A stretch of 64,000 nt of DNA from Diadema setosum (GCA_033980235.1 CM067067.1:12800401-12864400), one strand, 5' to 3'; shown: positions 12,075-27,100, counted from the first letter of the stretch. Numbers and translations are program-made. Notes: generated by a model from the sequence alone, not told the origin.

Positions 12075-12226
12075 TTAGGGAGCTTTAGATTTTAGACGCG
12101 CGGACGTTCAAAGGGAAAAAAACATGGTCTGAGCGTGCGCAGTAACTTGACGTGCGCTACTGCGCACGCTCAGACCATGTTTGTTCCCCTTTGAACGTCC
12201 TCGCGTCTAAAATCTGAAGCTCCCTA
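12075..12226. mobile_element. Near-perfect palindromic MITE
   Basis: About 150 bases fold back on themselves. The left arm has TAGGGAGCTTTAGATTTTAG, then CATGGTCTGAGCGTGCGCAG. The right arm carries the complements with only a few mismatches and a loop of about 20 bases. It has no coding capacity. The flanking bases are AT-rich, and a short target duplication of TAT or TA type is possible but ambiguous. Confidence 0.8.
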
Positions 12227-12507
12227 TTTTATCACTGCAGCAGTTCTATTTCGGTGCCCGGTGCCACGATACGCCCACCGACGTCACAAAAACAGCAGTC
12301 TCAGCCTAAAGTAGTACAATTTGTGGTAAAATCTTGTGTAAAATGCAATAATTTGACTGAATGTGAAAATAAATCAAACCAAACATAATGCAAACAAGGC
12401 CTGTACAGTAGGATTTTCTAACGAAAGTCATGTCATGACATGTACGAAAAAAAGCCAATATTTTCCTGGAAGTTCAAGCGCACATAGGGCCTACAATCAA
12501 GACAGAC

Positions 12508-12597
12508 AGACACACACACACATACACCACACATACACACACGCACACGCACATACACACACGTACACAAACACACACACACACACAGCGCGCGCGC
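12508..12597. repeat. (CA)n microsatellite, interrupted
   Basis: CA dinucleotides broken by short variants, ending in a CGCG block. The plus-strand open frame across it is an artefact of the repeat. Confidence 0.85.
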
Positions 12598-13501
12598 ACT
12601 GCCCAAAACCAACCCACCAACCAGTGATCGTGACGTGATGTTCCCAGCAAAATCTATGTCATAGAAGCTAGCTTCTATACTCTTTGTTCACATTGTGTGA
12701 GAGTACCAGTACAATGAAAGCTGGCGCTGTTCGAATTTGAGGTGGGAAATCAAAGAGATTTTTCTCATCAGCTCTTTGTCATAAACACAGTCCAAACACT
12801 CCACAGAACTACGGGGTGAAAAAATGAATGACTGAGAGATAAAGATGGCCTTATTGTCGCACATTGCTGTAATATATTGTGTGTATAGCACCTTACAAGA
12901 GTACTCCTCTTACAGGGAAAAGTGATCGCATTTATTCATGAGAAAACCGAAAAAGAGCTGGGATATTTCATTGCCAGGGCATATAAATTTTCGTCGTCAA
13001 ACACAATACCAGCAGGAGATATGGTGGAAGGTTTTGTTGTTGTTGGTGTTTTTTTTTTCTCTCGAGAAAGATTAGGAAACCACTTCTCATCTGTCTATTC
13101 GCAAACTCACACCCTGCGGACTTATACTGCGAATTACTATACAGTAATCTAAATGTCGCGTCACAAGACACAGAGCACATTCATATTATGATAGGACATG
13201 CATGACCAAAAATCTGACATGTAAAAATTGTGTTTCATCAAACGTTTAGATTATGGGCTATCCATTTACATGTACAATGAATTAAATTCAGTGAATTCTT
13301 TTTATACATTCTGCAAGGCACAACACAGACATAATAACTATACTTCTTAAAAAAGAAATAACGGAAGTACAAATTATAACTTTTTAGACTTTCTAAAAAT
13401 AACAGACTGGTGGAAAACAAATGAGAAATTAGAACTATTCAACAATATAGTTACTTAGATATAAGAGCAGTGTTAAAATGGGATATTTGCTTGTCATTGT
13501 C

Positions 13502-13507
13502 TTTATT
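13502..13507 (-). terminator. Candidate poly(A) signal of the C2CD6-like gene
   Basis: AATAAA on the minus strand, about 520 bases after the stop codon of the C2-domain gene. It is the most plausible end of that transcript. Alternative AT-rich signals farther left cannot be excluded. Confidence 0.4.
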
Positions 13508-14027
13508 TGCACGCTTACCATAAACCTTATGGTATTAACTGTCCGTATATAACTCCTTTTTCGGGGGAGGGGGGAGGAGTGGACATCAGAATATTTAATA
13601 TCCTGTGCAAAAACAAATGAGAAGATAAACAGATAAAAGTGTAGTTGTACCTGAAATAGTTAGTGACGATGTTGATACAGGACGTATGGAAAACTCTGTG
13701 ACGGATGTCAAAATACGTTTGATCAATATCCGCAATCAAGTAAGGACAAAGAACAAAGTTTAATGCAGAAAATATTTGAGGGCATGCACAGCATACGTAC
13801 AATATCATTAATAGATCATCACTCATCAAATAGTATTAGACGGACTACTGCCACGGGTGGCGTGTCCGATATCAGTGTACATCACTATAATAATCAATGT
13901 GTTTGAAGCCAATAACGGACAGGCTAATATCCCCGCTCTTCCTCTTCTTTGCAGAGAACAAAGATGACAAAGATTTGGCGGAATAATGTTCACGCCGGGA
14001 GCTGCAATATCCTTCTTTATCGGTGGT

Positions 14028-16130
14028 TCAGTTGTCCGGCAATACAGGCGGCTCCTTCTGATGCGATGCCTTCTTGAGGAGCTTGACGGAGCGGTAGAAG
14101 TTCCTGGACTGGATGCTTTCCCTGGAGGTCCTGTCCGATGCAGGTCCATCCACAATGGTCACCGACTCGGGACGGCTGGGCGTCAGCGGTGTGGTAGCTG
14201 GTCCACCCTTCACCTTCCACAAGCGAAGTTTGTTGGCAAACGACATCATGAATTTTCCTTTACACGTGAGGAAAGGTTCAATCAGAACATCAGAGGCGAG
14301 TGAGTACTTACATGAACATGAAAACTACTTGTCAATACAGACATTGTTTTGAGTTAAAGTAGCGAAACAAAAACAACAGACCCAAGGAAATTAGTGTAGG
14401 AGAATGGACCAATGCTAAGAATAAATACTAAGGGCCATGTAAATGTTAGTGTATCTTTTACACTGCATCACGAGGACAACTTTAATTGTCGACTCGGAGA
14501 CACAGTGCAACGTCATAGCTTGATGAGCTTGGCAGGTTTGCATCCGATTTTAACCAAGTCCATGACGGGTCATAGACAGTCATCACATACTAGTAAACAC
14601 AAACAGGAACTCGGCAAACAAAATGATCTCCCACTTTTAAATAGCGCCCTCACCTGGAAGCTCTGCCAGGGTGCTTCGACGTCTCTCCTCAAGGTCAAGA
14701 GCAGCTTTCTGCTCACTAGCGAGAGAACTTGCGTCAGACCCAGGCTGCAACGACGTCGACGGTTCCTCGCTGAAGTCATCTACACTTTCATCCTGTACAT
14801 TCAAAGGAAACCCCGGCATAGAAGCAAAATAAACCCAAGCAAGTCAATATGTGCGAAAATCAGGTGGAATATGTTCTGTTTTTAAACCAATTTATCGCGC
14901 GTTTAATAAATCTCTACCATTCCGGAAGGAGATACTTCAAACTATACTTTGAGACTCCCGCATTAGTCGGAATAACCAATAGTAACCATATCATTACAAT
15001 CTAATCCTCTTCAATTCGTACCTGATGTTCAATAGTTCAGATGAAAGTGCTTGATAAAGCTAATAGATGTTATTTGGGTCTGCTCTCTGAATTATGAATT
15101 CACACTGTGACCCATGGTAACTTCCAGAATACAACCAAACAGGATAACCATGCACACAATATTTCACCTCGTGTAACACGGACATGGATGGCCGTTGTCT
15201 GTCGTACCGCCCTCTTGCTTGGATGCCTGTGATGAAGAAAAGTGTTTAAAAAATAGTCTTCAGTGCTGATTTCTTCGTCATTTCATTCTTTGATTATACC
15301 GTGTTTAAAAAGATAAACAAGAGTGATTCCAATTGACACTAACTGGTATCAAATTCGTCTTCAGAAAAACGATGAAATCAGTGTCAATCATTCACAAACG
15401 TATATACATTATAGGCTATGTCAGATCATGCAGAGTGCCGTGTTAGATTTATCAAAAATGTCATAAAGATGATACAACTATCCCTTGCCCATCCGAATAT
15501 TTTCACAGGTTCAGGGCCCTGTTTCATAGAGCTGTTCGTAAAGTTACGAACCACTTATGAGCGACTGGTGATCAATTCTGATGTGCTATAATTATAATAT
15601 ACTTGTCAGAATTTCCATAATTCAGCACAAGAACTGATCACCGGTCGCTCGTAAGTTCAATTCAGTTCAATTCAATTCAATTCGTTTATTCATCTCAATC
15701 ATCATAAAAACAAATACATTGTGAGATCTACATAACAAAAAAAGAAAAAAAAAGAAAAGAAATATTGACGAGGAGAACGGGGACTATACAAAAAGCGATA
15801 GCTTGGAAAGGCGTAAAGCCCCCAGATTACAATGGTAAATAGAATGCATGTACATGACGAAGTGAACAGAATTTTTAAATGAAGTAAAATAATGAACTGC
15901 TTGAAATTGTACATAAAACACAGGAAAAGACTATACATTGAAATGGAAAAAAAAAGTCGCTCGTAACTTTACGAACAGCTTTATGAAACACCCCCAGGTT
16001 CGCAGCTGCCCTTCAATATAAACCCCTTGAAAAAGTTTGTTTAAATATGCTGGAAAATTTTTAAAACCGAAAATAACCTGAAATCATGAGAGGGAAGCTT
16101 GTAAAAACTCGCTTTCACAACTCATAGAAG

Positions 16131-16168
<38 letters not shown>

Positions 16169-16509
16169 TTCCTTTCCTCACTGTTTTTTTAAGGTACTAG
16201 TATTGAAATAAATAAAACAAAACAAAAACATGAGCTTTCAAGTAGGCCTACATGCGTATATAGCTATAATATTTTGATGAAACATCGAACTGTCGTGGAT
16301 AAATATTATTGTACTGCTCCTATAAGTTTGTAATTAAGACGTGCTTGTTTACGCTAACAGGATTCGCAAGAAGTTCGCCAGATGCGATGGAAAATAGTAT
16401 GAACTTCTCCTATGTGACTCTCAATTGAAATAAGTATTGTTGACATTGGTCACTTCATTTTGGTATATACACGAGTGTTTTGTTGCCTTACCGTTAGTTC
16501 GTGTGCGTA

Positions 16510-16563
<54 letters not shown>

Positions 16564-16848
16564 GGTTGTTGTAGAAGGGGGGAGGGATGGGTGCGTTCAT
16601 ACCAGGTGCATTGGCAAGGAAGTTGCTTATCTCAGTGACATCGGAAGCAGAAGCGTGGTCGTCGTCGTCTCCGTAGATCTGTAATTCAGGAGCCGCTACC
16701 TGGTCCATGTCCACCAACTCCGATTGTGCCGGCTTCGACTGAGTGCCGTCTTTTCCTTGATCGGCCTTCATGAGGGGGAGATTATATCAACATTGTTTAG
16801 ACATTACGATTAAAAAAGAGCCTCTGTGTGCATGTGTGTAGGTGGGGG

Positions 16849-16882
<34 letters not shown>

Positions 16883-17392
16883 CATGGGTGGGCGCTTTTG
16901 AATGTGTGTGAAGTATACAGGGTGAGGGATTTTGGTTGGGGAGCTCCCTTTTTCACGCTCATTAATGAATATTAATAGATGTAGGATGTGTATGATATTC
17001 TTTCCTATTTGTCTTGTGAGTGATTGTCAATCGTTACCTTTTAAGTATATCCGAGACAATGCGTTGTAAATCACAGGTACATGACTCAGTTTCTAAATCT
17101 TAAGTAGACGACAAAATGTTAAGCAGTCCGTTCGTTACAATATTATGTGGCTGTACATTGAAATTATAATGCACGCTTGCAACTTTGATTGACTTGATGA
17201 GTATGGCATAGGCGCATTATTTTGATGAAAATCTCTTCAGACGCTGAATTTTGAGATATAAGTGTAGTGCAGTATAGATAAAGCTTCAATGAAAGAAAAA
17301 AGGTGTCGTCGTTCTTTTAATTATTCTTACAGATTAATGTGTCTATACACACACACACATACATACACACACACACACACAAACATATATAA

Positions 17393-17478
<86 letters not shown>

Positions 17479-20400
17479 ACAAGATTGGAGTTAGCATTTC
17501 TAGCAGTTTATACATACAACACTACTTACATGCTGGTTGCTACTCTCATCGACTTGACGTAAGATGAGTCTTTCGAGGAACTGTTTGCGCTGCTGTCGGC
17601 TGGTTAACAATCCGAAATCTGACAGAATTTTCTGCAGTCTAACAGCATAGAATGAAGAGCAGATGCTCAAGTCATATTTAGCTTCCCATGGGTCGTTTAT
17701 GCAGTAATGTTGACGGTTTCAGAATGGGTGTATACAATATATTAAAAAAAAAAAACCTTCCTTGTCTCTCTCTCGATATTTCTGTCTTTCTCTCCTTCCC
17801 TCGGATCCCCCCCCCCCTTTTAGTGTTCACTTCCTGATGTAGATGGTTATGAATACCCGAAAAGTTGTTTTCACGGTAAGAAAGTCTCGTGTACTATATA
17901 AAACACTATCACTAACCATGTTCTTTATCATTTTATACAAACCGAAATGCATACAACAGAATTCAATGGTACTGAATGGGCGTGTGGAAGAAAATTCCTT
18001 AGAAATTCCATTCAAAGAAAAACCCCTTTATAAAGTGTATATAAGAGAGTAAAAGTGCAGCATGATTAGAAGGTTGTTGTAAGGTGGTGTGTGCACTGAC
18101 GAACTTGTTACCTCCGTTTCATCGTCCTGGCTAGAATCACAGGTTCCTGTTTATCAACGTCTGCGAACACGTCCAAGACTTGCCTGCCATATCGCTCCGC
18201 TAGCACAGGAAACAAAATGTGGACGTTGGCTGCAAGGCGTGTACTTTGTTTCCAATCAGTTTACTAGTTCTGCTTTCGCAGGTCAAAGAAAAATCTTTTG
18301 TTATTGCACAATCGTCTACATAATAGCGCTATATTCATGGCTAACCTTGGAGATAGTCAATAAAACATGGGTTATGAGCTCAATTGACCTCATATAACCT
18401 TAAAGGAAACCTCCGGATGATTTTCAGATTTTTACATTTGAACAACTATAAATTAGTTATAATGAGGACAGAGTTTCAGAATTCGTGATAATTGGGATGA
18501 AGAATAAGAATATTTTCAAAATTTAGAACAAATTGCAATGAACAAGGATGATGACATGGCAGAGTCACCATAAGAATGTATGAGTTGGGGCTCAAGGAAG
18601 CAGAACAAAAGAAAAAGGCATGCATATATTATACACAGGTGAACTCGCAAGCAAGCGGTATTGCAATGGAATTATACTGCTACATTTCTGAAATATGTGA
18701 ACCTCCTATGTCATCATCCTTGTTCAGTGTAATTTGTTCAAGGTTTTTCAAAGTATTGTTTCTCTGCTCAAGAACCACAATAAATTCCACAAATCTATAC
18801 ATGGAGTTGTCGATTTATGAACTACATGATGTGAAATTATGAAAATCGTCTGGAATGTCCCTTTAAGCGTGTTTAAGGTTTTCCGAGAGCAAGACCGCCT
18901 CCATTGGAAATAAATAGATTTTTTTTTTTTTTTTTTTTAAATAGCAATCGACTTTTAAAATCTCAGAAGTTTGAGGTTGGAACATATCTGGAGCAGGAAA
19001 GAACTTTATAGCAAGAAAACAAACACAAAACAAAAACAAAAAAGCAAACACAAAAAACAGTTCCTCTCTCCCTCTCTCTGTTCTCTCGGTTAAAATATCG
19101 ATGCATGGAGCGTCTTTGTTTACCGAGTTTCTCTCTAACGGCTGGCGATCCAATCTCGACTTGTTCTCGAAGGGACAAAAAGTCTGGCAACTCCATTGGC
19201 ACCGGTGCCATTGCAATACTGGAGAAGAATTAAACGCATTCAAATGTCACTTTCATGTGCAAGTTTGAATACTGTATGGATATTTATACAAAAAGAACCC
19301 AGGCTTTCGTTTTCACCAGAACAAACAACGAACGCCCTTCATTATATTTTGTTATGTTTATTTATTTCATAAGAGATCTATGAATGAAATCGTGCTGTTC
19401 CCTCTTCTCTCTCTCTCTCTCTCCGCTTGGTTAGAGCATTGCCATTAGCAGCATAAATCCTCAGGAGTTGCATTTCCCTTTTTATTCAACAGATATTGCT
19501 TGTCCTCACTCCGGAAGTAAACTCAGACAACTATACCGTCAATAATGCCAAATGAATTCCACTTTGATGGTCCGGCTCGAGTGATATTCACTTGAGGTCT
19601 CAATATCATACGCTAGACATCTCGAAATGATGGTACTTGTACATAATACTGAGCACTTTTGTGTTATAGGTCTGCTGCACCTTTGTACCTGTGCATAGTT
19701 CGAGCATCTGTGAGTGAATAGCAGGTCTATACCTGTCTACTTGTCTCCTGTTGGCAGGCGGCTCCGAGCGGTAGAGGAAGGAGTGACTCACGATGTCTGC
19801 CGTGCGGCGCTGTCGGTTTTGAAGTTGGTGCGAGTAGCCGTAGCCGAATATTCCGTAGGCAAAGCAGATCTCGAAATCAAGGAAGGCCACGGACTGAAAG
19901 GAATTTGAATACAGAATGACGCTATCCATGTAATTAGTCCATCTGTACGAATTAACCAACATCGTCGTAATTCCAATAAAAAAATGTATATATATTCCTT
20001 CACTGGTTGTTTTCCGTACCAGGGCTCAAATTTCACATGTTCACACTTCCAAATGATTTTATGTTATATTTCTACTATCCTTTACAAACCTATCCATGAA
20101 GTAGCTCAAACATCGCAAAATATCGAGAAATATAATAAATCACTGCTAATTATGTTCCTGGCTCTAGTGCAATTTAGTATAATTTTTATTTACCATCACC
20201 ACTGATCACATTAAATCAGACAAATTTTACCCATTGCTTTAGATTGACATAACTGGTGAGAATATTATTGAATGACAATAGTAACGCTTTAGTCAACAAT
20301 GTATGAGTGGATGTATACAAAACAGATTATTGTCATACCGTAATTTCCCCCATCACTTCAAGTTCAGTCATGTTGGCTTAAAGAAATTCATGTGAATTCG

Positions 20401-23400
20401 TTTGTATGCATGAAGCACAAGAAATGATAAGTATTTCCAGATAAAAGGCAAAGTTACTAAAACATAAGCAGCATAATAGGCCTACTCTCTAAAAAATTTC
20501 GAGTGAATAATTCACTCCTCGCAAGGAGTGAATAAAATTTCACTCGATTAAGAGTGACTTTCACTCGTTGTCGAGTGAATTTCACTCTTGTAACGAGTGA
20601 AATTTGTGTGAAACCTATTCGCCGAGTGAATTCCGAGTGAAAATTAAGCCGAGTGAATTCCGAGTGAATACATAATTAAACGCATTTGGCTAGGCCAATA
20701 GGAATTGAGAATTCCCTTGTCATGTGTTTACTCTAAGCCAATCACCAGCCGCAATTTCCCCTGGCTTGGGCGCGGGCATGGTTTACCTGAAGAGCGACGC
20801 GTCGCCTGTGCGTGGACTGTGTGCAATTGCGTGCATGCATGCTGTGTGTGTGCTAGCTGTGCGTGTATTATGCATAGGATCACAGATTTACGTGCGTGTG
20901 GTATTCGTGAGAATCAGAGCCTAGCTGGATGTCGTGATGGACGTGAGAAAATTTCTGTCTTCAAATTGAGTGGGGCGGAGATATCATTCACTTTTTTGAA
21001 GGTAAGCAAACCATAAAAGATCGATCTAATTATAACTTGTTGAGTTTTTCCAGTATTACGGGCTAGTCTAACGTACGTTATACCTCTCCGTAAACGAACA
21101 TGTAAGTTACCTTACGAATAACCCCGGGCCCGGGGCTTTCCTTATACACAGTTAGCTATGGGGCTGGTCGAAGAACACCTTACGAACAGCTACTGTAGTT
21201 GTAGAATCCGAGGCCGAAACTCAACTGGTGGGTGTTGGGATGTAATAATACGTTGAGTCTTTAATTGTACACGTTGGGATCTATAGGGCTTGAACTATTC
21301 GCGGACTATGTAAAGTCTTTAACTTTTTTAGAAACTAATTTTCAAACAAAATAGACCAGTTAATTTGAGTTCTGATTTCAAAAAAAAAAAAAAAAAAAAA
21401 AAATGAGTGATGAGTGAAACGTTGGTCGTTAGTCATTGAATTGACATTGTACAAGCATACTCATCACACAGAGATTAATGTAGTCGAGTTTAAATAAAGA
21501 TAGAACTTATAAATACTATAACTGTTACTAAGCTGTGCTAAAGCAAGCGCCTAGCACTAGACACGTACTCTACATTGCTATTGTTGAGTTGACAGCCGAA
21601 TCACTGACACTGTGTTGCCAGATGAGATGGTGATCTCGATCAGTGCGGTAATGAAAAATGGTGAAATTTGGTGATTTATGATTATTGTTCATTATATACA
21701 CTGTATGTAGTAAAAAGGACTTTTATTTGCCACTACATTCGAGTATCCAAACAGCTGGGAGAATATACTAGTACCACGTACACTCCCACGTCATGTGTGG
21801 TGATCATCTACTACTGTACTACTGGTGTAGGTAAGAAGTACGATGCGTGTACTGTTCGTGTTAAGTGTTGGTCCACTGTGACATCACACTTCTAGCTGAA
21901 GATCAGCGTGCTCATCACACGTCATGGAGATCGATCCCCCTTGTAGCAGACGATGACGGGTACTATGTTTCAACATTGTTTTTTATGAAAGTTACAGGTG
22001 ACCTTATTAGGTATTGAAATTTGGCAGAGATCATCTTTGGGTCTTTCTAACGTTAAATATGCTGATGTAGCAAAAAAAGTAATTAGGCCTACTAGCTTTT
22101 GTATTGGTGCTCACTTAGTATTTGTGTGGACAAAACAACTGCATATTGTCTTGTGGAAATGATCGAGTTCTAAATCCATTTCTGAACCTTGTGTTTTCAT
22201 ACTTTCCTCCAGCTTTAGATACATGACAGCTCTTTGGGAGTGGTGGTGATTTAAAGGAACTCGGTGTAGGGGTCATCATTTGGAGCACAAAGACGGATAT
22301 TGATAGCTGTACAGTCTCTGTCACACGAAGAGGGTGCAGATCACCAGATTGCAAAGTACCAGATGTGGTCAACGACTAGCCATTGAATTCAGGGTTGACG
22401 AATGCTGGAAACACCGGGCCAACATCAGCGAAGGAGCCTCTGAGATATGGACTTCCATTGCACTAACCCTGCTGTAAGCTATTCTGTTGTTTTTCACGAT
22501 GATTAATGAAGGGAGACTAGTTTGAAATTGATTGACATTTATTTTACATTCTAGAGTCTCAGTAATTACATAAGAGGCTACATTAAGAGACTGAATGCTT
22601 GGTTGGTTTTATTTTGTTTGAAGAAATGATTTTCAAGATACTTCATGGAGCAGTTTTGGAGCTGTCCTTCCCTCTGAAAATGGATTTCTTGACAGGTTAG
22701 TACTTGTATTTAAGAAAAAATGTGTACTGGGTACTTGCCGTATCGACAGAAGTGAAAACCATGTTATGGTCGATCAGTCTTGAGTTGTGTAAGTAGAGCT
22801 GTTGCTTATGTCAAATATGTATGTTGAATGATTTTGCACTTCAAGTTTATAATGTAAACTAGAGGGACCTACTATCCTCATTCCATTTGTATGATTCATA
22901 AAACCCTTAAATTTTACTTATTTGCCCAGGAATTCAACACACACACATCACTTCAAGGGGGAGGAGATACTTCAAAAGCTGAGGGAAGGAGTTCTGACTG
23001 TTCCGAGGAGACATCTGCACATCCAGATCATTGTAGCATATTTATTGTTGAAAATGGAAGCAGAAAACTGTACAGCGTAAGTTCAATTATTTAAGATATT
23101 ATTATTATAATTATTGAAAATTGGTCTGGAATACCAGTTTCCCATTGTCATGTCTTGTACTACATTTCCATCCAATATATAACAATGTAATTTGCCTGTT
23201 CTTTTTTTTTAATTGTCTTCTCAAGTATAGAGAACAACAGACTAAAATTTGCCCCCCCCCCCCCAAAAAAAAAAAAAAAGAAAAAAGAAAGAAAGAAAGA
23301 AAGTAGAAGGGACCGGTAAGTATAACATTGTTAATGAAGTGATGGTTATAGATTTAAAAATAAAGACTGATATACTTGTATGAAACATGTAAACAGAGTT

Positions 23401-24144
23401 AACGTACAAGACTCCACGCTGACTTATTTTCTTGGTAGCCCCATCAGGCCACATGTATATTGATTTGGTAATAGTCCTAATACTTATGATATGATCATCA
23501 CAATGATGAATAAAAAAGTTGGAGTTGATGTGGCATGAAGTTCAATGGATAATCACATCTTGTATAAATTTTTCTACTAACTGTGCACATTCACACTTAA
23601 CCTATCTGCATGAAATTTTCATATGTATTAACTGATATCTGGCTCAAGTAGCAATAAATGTACTTGAAACAGTGGTACTGAATAGCAATAGAAATTAATG
23701 CCAAGAAAAAAACATAAAAATAGTTCAGTCCCTTAAAAGATTAAGATGAGGGCCAAATTTTTGATGTTATATATTTGCGTCGTATAATATGATTAACATT
23801 CTTCTTGCTTTCTTTTTAAATTCAGATACCCAAGTAGTGAGCAAAAGACATTGTAGCCAAGGCAGTTGCAATGCAGTACCCCACTTTGTGAGACGCCACA
23901 CAAGGTGCAAAAGGACATGTAAGTTTATACTCATAAGTTTATGTGATCTACAACTTTTTTTAGCCCTTTTTAGCAGAAAGCTTAAGTGACATACATGGTA
24001 TCTTATTCATCTAGCTTGCAAAAACTTCAATATTTTCAACTTTTCTCCAGAGCTAGTGGACAGAATTAAGCAGCCAAACTAGGAGTTGATCATCCTTGTT
24101 TAGTTAGGGGGCAAGGACCCAAAGTTTTTCAGGTCATGGGCATG

Positions 24145-24175
<31 letters not shown>

Positions 24176-27100
24176 AATAGCCTTAACAGGGAAATTGCAT
24201 CTATTTCTTAATTAAATCATTGTGCAAATATACAGGCAATGTGGGGACTTTTTATAATCTTTGATGTACCTTCTCATAGATGTCTAAAAAGTTTGTGTGC
24301 AGATTGGCCTGATTCCATGACTTAGGTTCAATGAACGATAACTTTAACGTAACGTAATGTAACTTGATAACCTCCAACATGCCAGTTGTGCCGTTCATTT
24401 ATGATAAACCTGTTCTCGTTTTCTTCCATAAGAGTGCCACTACATGTATTTCTACCGCTACCAGATCTTCATCAGTTATAGTCAACTCTGTGCCAAAGTC
24501 AAATTTGTTGAGACTCAAGAAAAAACTTTGACTTACAATGCATTCTTATATTTCAGGAGTATACCTGTATGGCAAGGATCATGGATTCATTGAGTATCGT
24601 TTGAAGACCTTGAGGAGCTATGACACCACTCATCACCTCAGGCAGAGAGAGAGAGAGAGAGAGAGAGGGAGTAGTTGCAGCTCCCACCAAGCCCCTGACC
24701 GAGCACCATTCCAACGTAAGATTAGAAGCCCAATGAGAAGAGACAGCTACCATCGGTGTATAGGTCTAAATACCCTTGCTCTTTTTCCTCTTTTGAGATA
24801 CGGTATATGCTCCTCTGACGTTGGAACTTACATTCTTGTTGAAGAGTCAGCCTCATCAGGCTCAGCGGTAGTTTAGCATGAAGCTGTTACCAGGATGTAC
24901 TGCAGCACTTCAACAAAAAAAGTAGAACAGGACTCGCCGATGAAAAGAGTTTCTTAATGCTTTAAATTGTTGATTGTTGTACTAGTAACTGAAAATAGTT
25001 TTGACTTATATTGTCAAGAAAAAATCTCCTCTTCATGGCTACATGTTAATCAATACATTCATCTGTGAGGTGTTCCAAGCATATCAAAGAATGTTTGGCT
25101 TGGCATTCCGCATGATACGAACCTGGCTGCGCTCATGATTAAGCACCCCCTTCTCTCCAGGCAATTCTGACTTGCTTGAATAAAATCTTTTTATGGTGTC
25201 ATATTCAAGAGAGAAGTTAACTGTTGACAGACACTTGCATGTAATTTTTTCGATCTTATTAATTTTTTTTTTTTGGGGGGGATGCTACAAATAGCAGCTA
25301 AATAGTAGAATCTTCCAATGGTCATCCATGCTCTTGGGATGAAGATCATGTCTCCATGTTGTGATTAAGTTACCACATACATTTGTCACCCCTTTGATTA
25401 ACATTGATGCAGCACAATATGAATGTGCTCAAATTTATTGCATCCATCTTCTTTGGAGTAGGGGGAAAAAAAATAAACAAAATTGATGGGAATCATTGAT
25501 CCCTAGGGTTACGGGACCCAGAGTTATTTTGTACATTTTCACCTCTATGTAATTGATGTACTGTACTTTGAAAAACTTGAGGGTAGAAGCTCAACTGGTT
25601 CAACTTCTTTTTCCACAAAACATCTGCAGCCCATCATTGATTAATATATGGCGTTAGAGTAGATGGAGCCAAATAGATTAGTTCACTAATGTGCCAAGTC
25701 AAACTTATGGATAATTCTTCCCTTGACCTCGCAACAAATTATTAAGATAACCTGCAACTGACAATCATATTTTGATGTGGGTAATTCCATGAAGTTGGGG
25801 CAGTGTCCATGTAGCATCATGATATTTAAAAAATACATTTCAGCATAACTCAATATTAATTATGCTATACATTTTTTGTTTGTAGGCTTTACATTTGCAT
25901 TGAGGCCACACATTTTCCTGGAAATTTTGTGCCATTCAGACTCGATTTTGATGAAGTTATTAAACAATATGAAACAGTGTCCTGTAGCATCGTGATATTT
26001 TAAAATTTGGTCCTAAGAGACAAATCATGGCAATGAGCTTGACCAAAATTTGATGCAATATGCATTTACAAGATATGAATGAGATAGCTAAATATCTCAA
26101 ATTTGCTGTACACAGTTTGAATTTTAAAAGAAAATCACAAAATGTATCATGATGCTATGCGGTGTCCTTTTTTGCAACATTTGGTGGCCACCGCTTAGCA
26201 TAGTGACACATTGTGTGATTTTCTTGTAAAAGTGAAACGGTGGAAAGGAGGGTTAAGATATTTAGCTGTCTGACTAATCTAGTAATTATGCATATATCAA
26301 ATTTTGGTCAAGCTAATTGCATTAATTTGTCTTTTAGGATCAGATTTTAACTATCACGATGCTACATGGACGCGTCACGATGCTACAGGACACCGTTACA
26401 TATCGTTTTAATAACTTCATCAAAATTGAGTCTGAATGGCACAAAATTTCCAGGAAAATGTATAGTCTCAATACAAATGTAAAGCCTATAAACAATATAT
26501 GTATAGCATAATTAGTATTGAGTTATGCTAAAATGTAACACTTTGTGCCCCAACTTCACGGAATTACTCTATAGAGTGTTTGCAGTGATGTCACAATTGC
26601 CCACCATAATGAAGTCAATTGCCTAAACTGACTAGAAATCAAGCCTGCATACAAAAGCTGCAGCAATGTTTACTTCAGGGAAACCTAAGGCAAAAGAACA
26701 CCTTTGTTAGAGAGGCAAGCATGAGTGAATATTGATCGCCTTTGCTATGGAAGCCACCATTATGGTGGCCAACATGACGTCACATGAAATCACTCTATAA
26801 GAAATTCAGTTTGCATGCATTAGTTGTTGCTACATCTGGCAAAACTCAGAAGGATTACAAGTGTTCAATATTGTACAATGATGCCTTATGTAAGTGAAGA
26901 AGATCAATGATATGATGCATGTTGTGTCAACTGTATTGATTGCAATTCTTTTTCCATAAATAGTAGGCCCGGTTGAGGGGGGGGGGGGGGGGCTACGAGC
27001 CCTCCTCCCCCTTTGACATTCCATGCCAAATTTCATGAAGGCATGATTATTTTGGGGGGTTATTGATTGTAATCAATAACAAATATTTTCATGCTGGACG

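Noticed and set aside
13986..14303. Overlapping plus- and minus-strand frames at the C2CD6-like last exon
   Set aside because: They are shadows of the exon 14028-14257, whose frame is fixed by the upstream exons.
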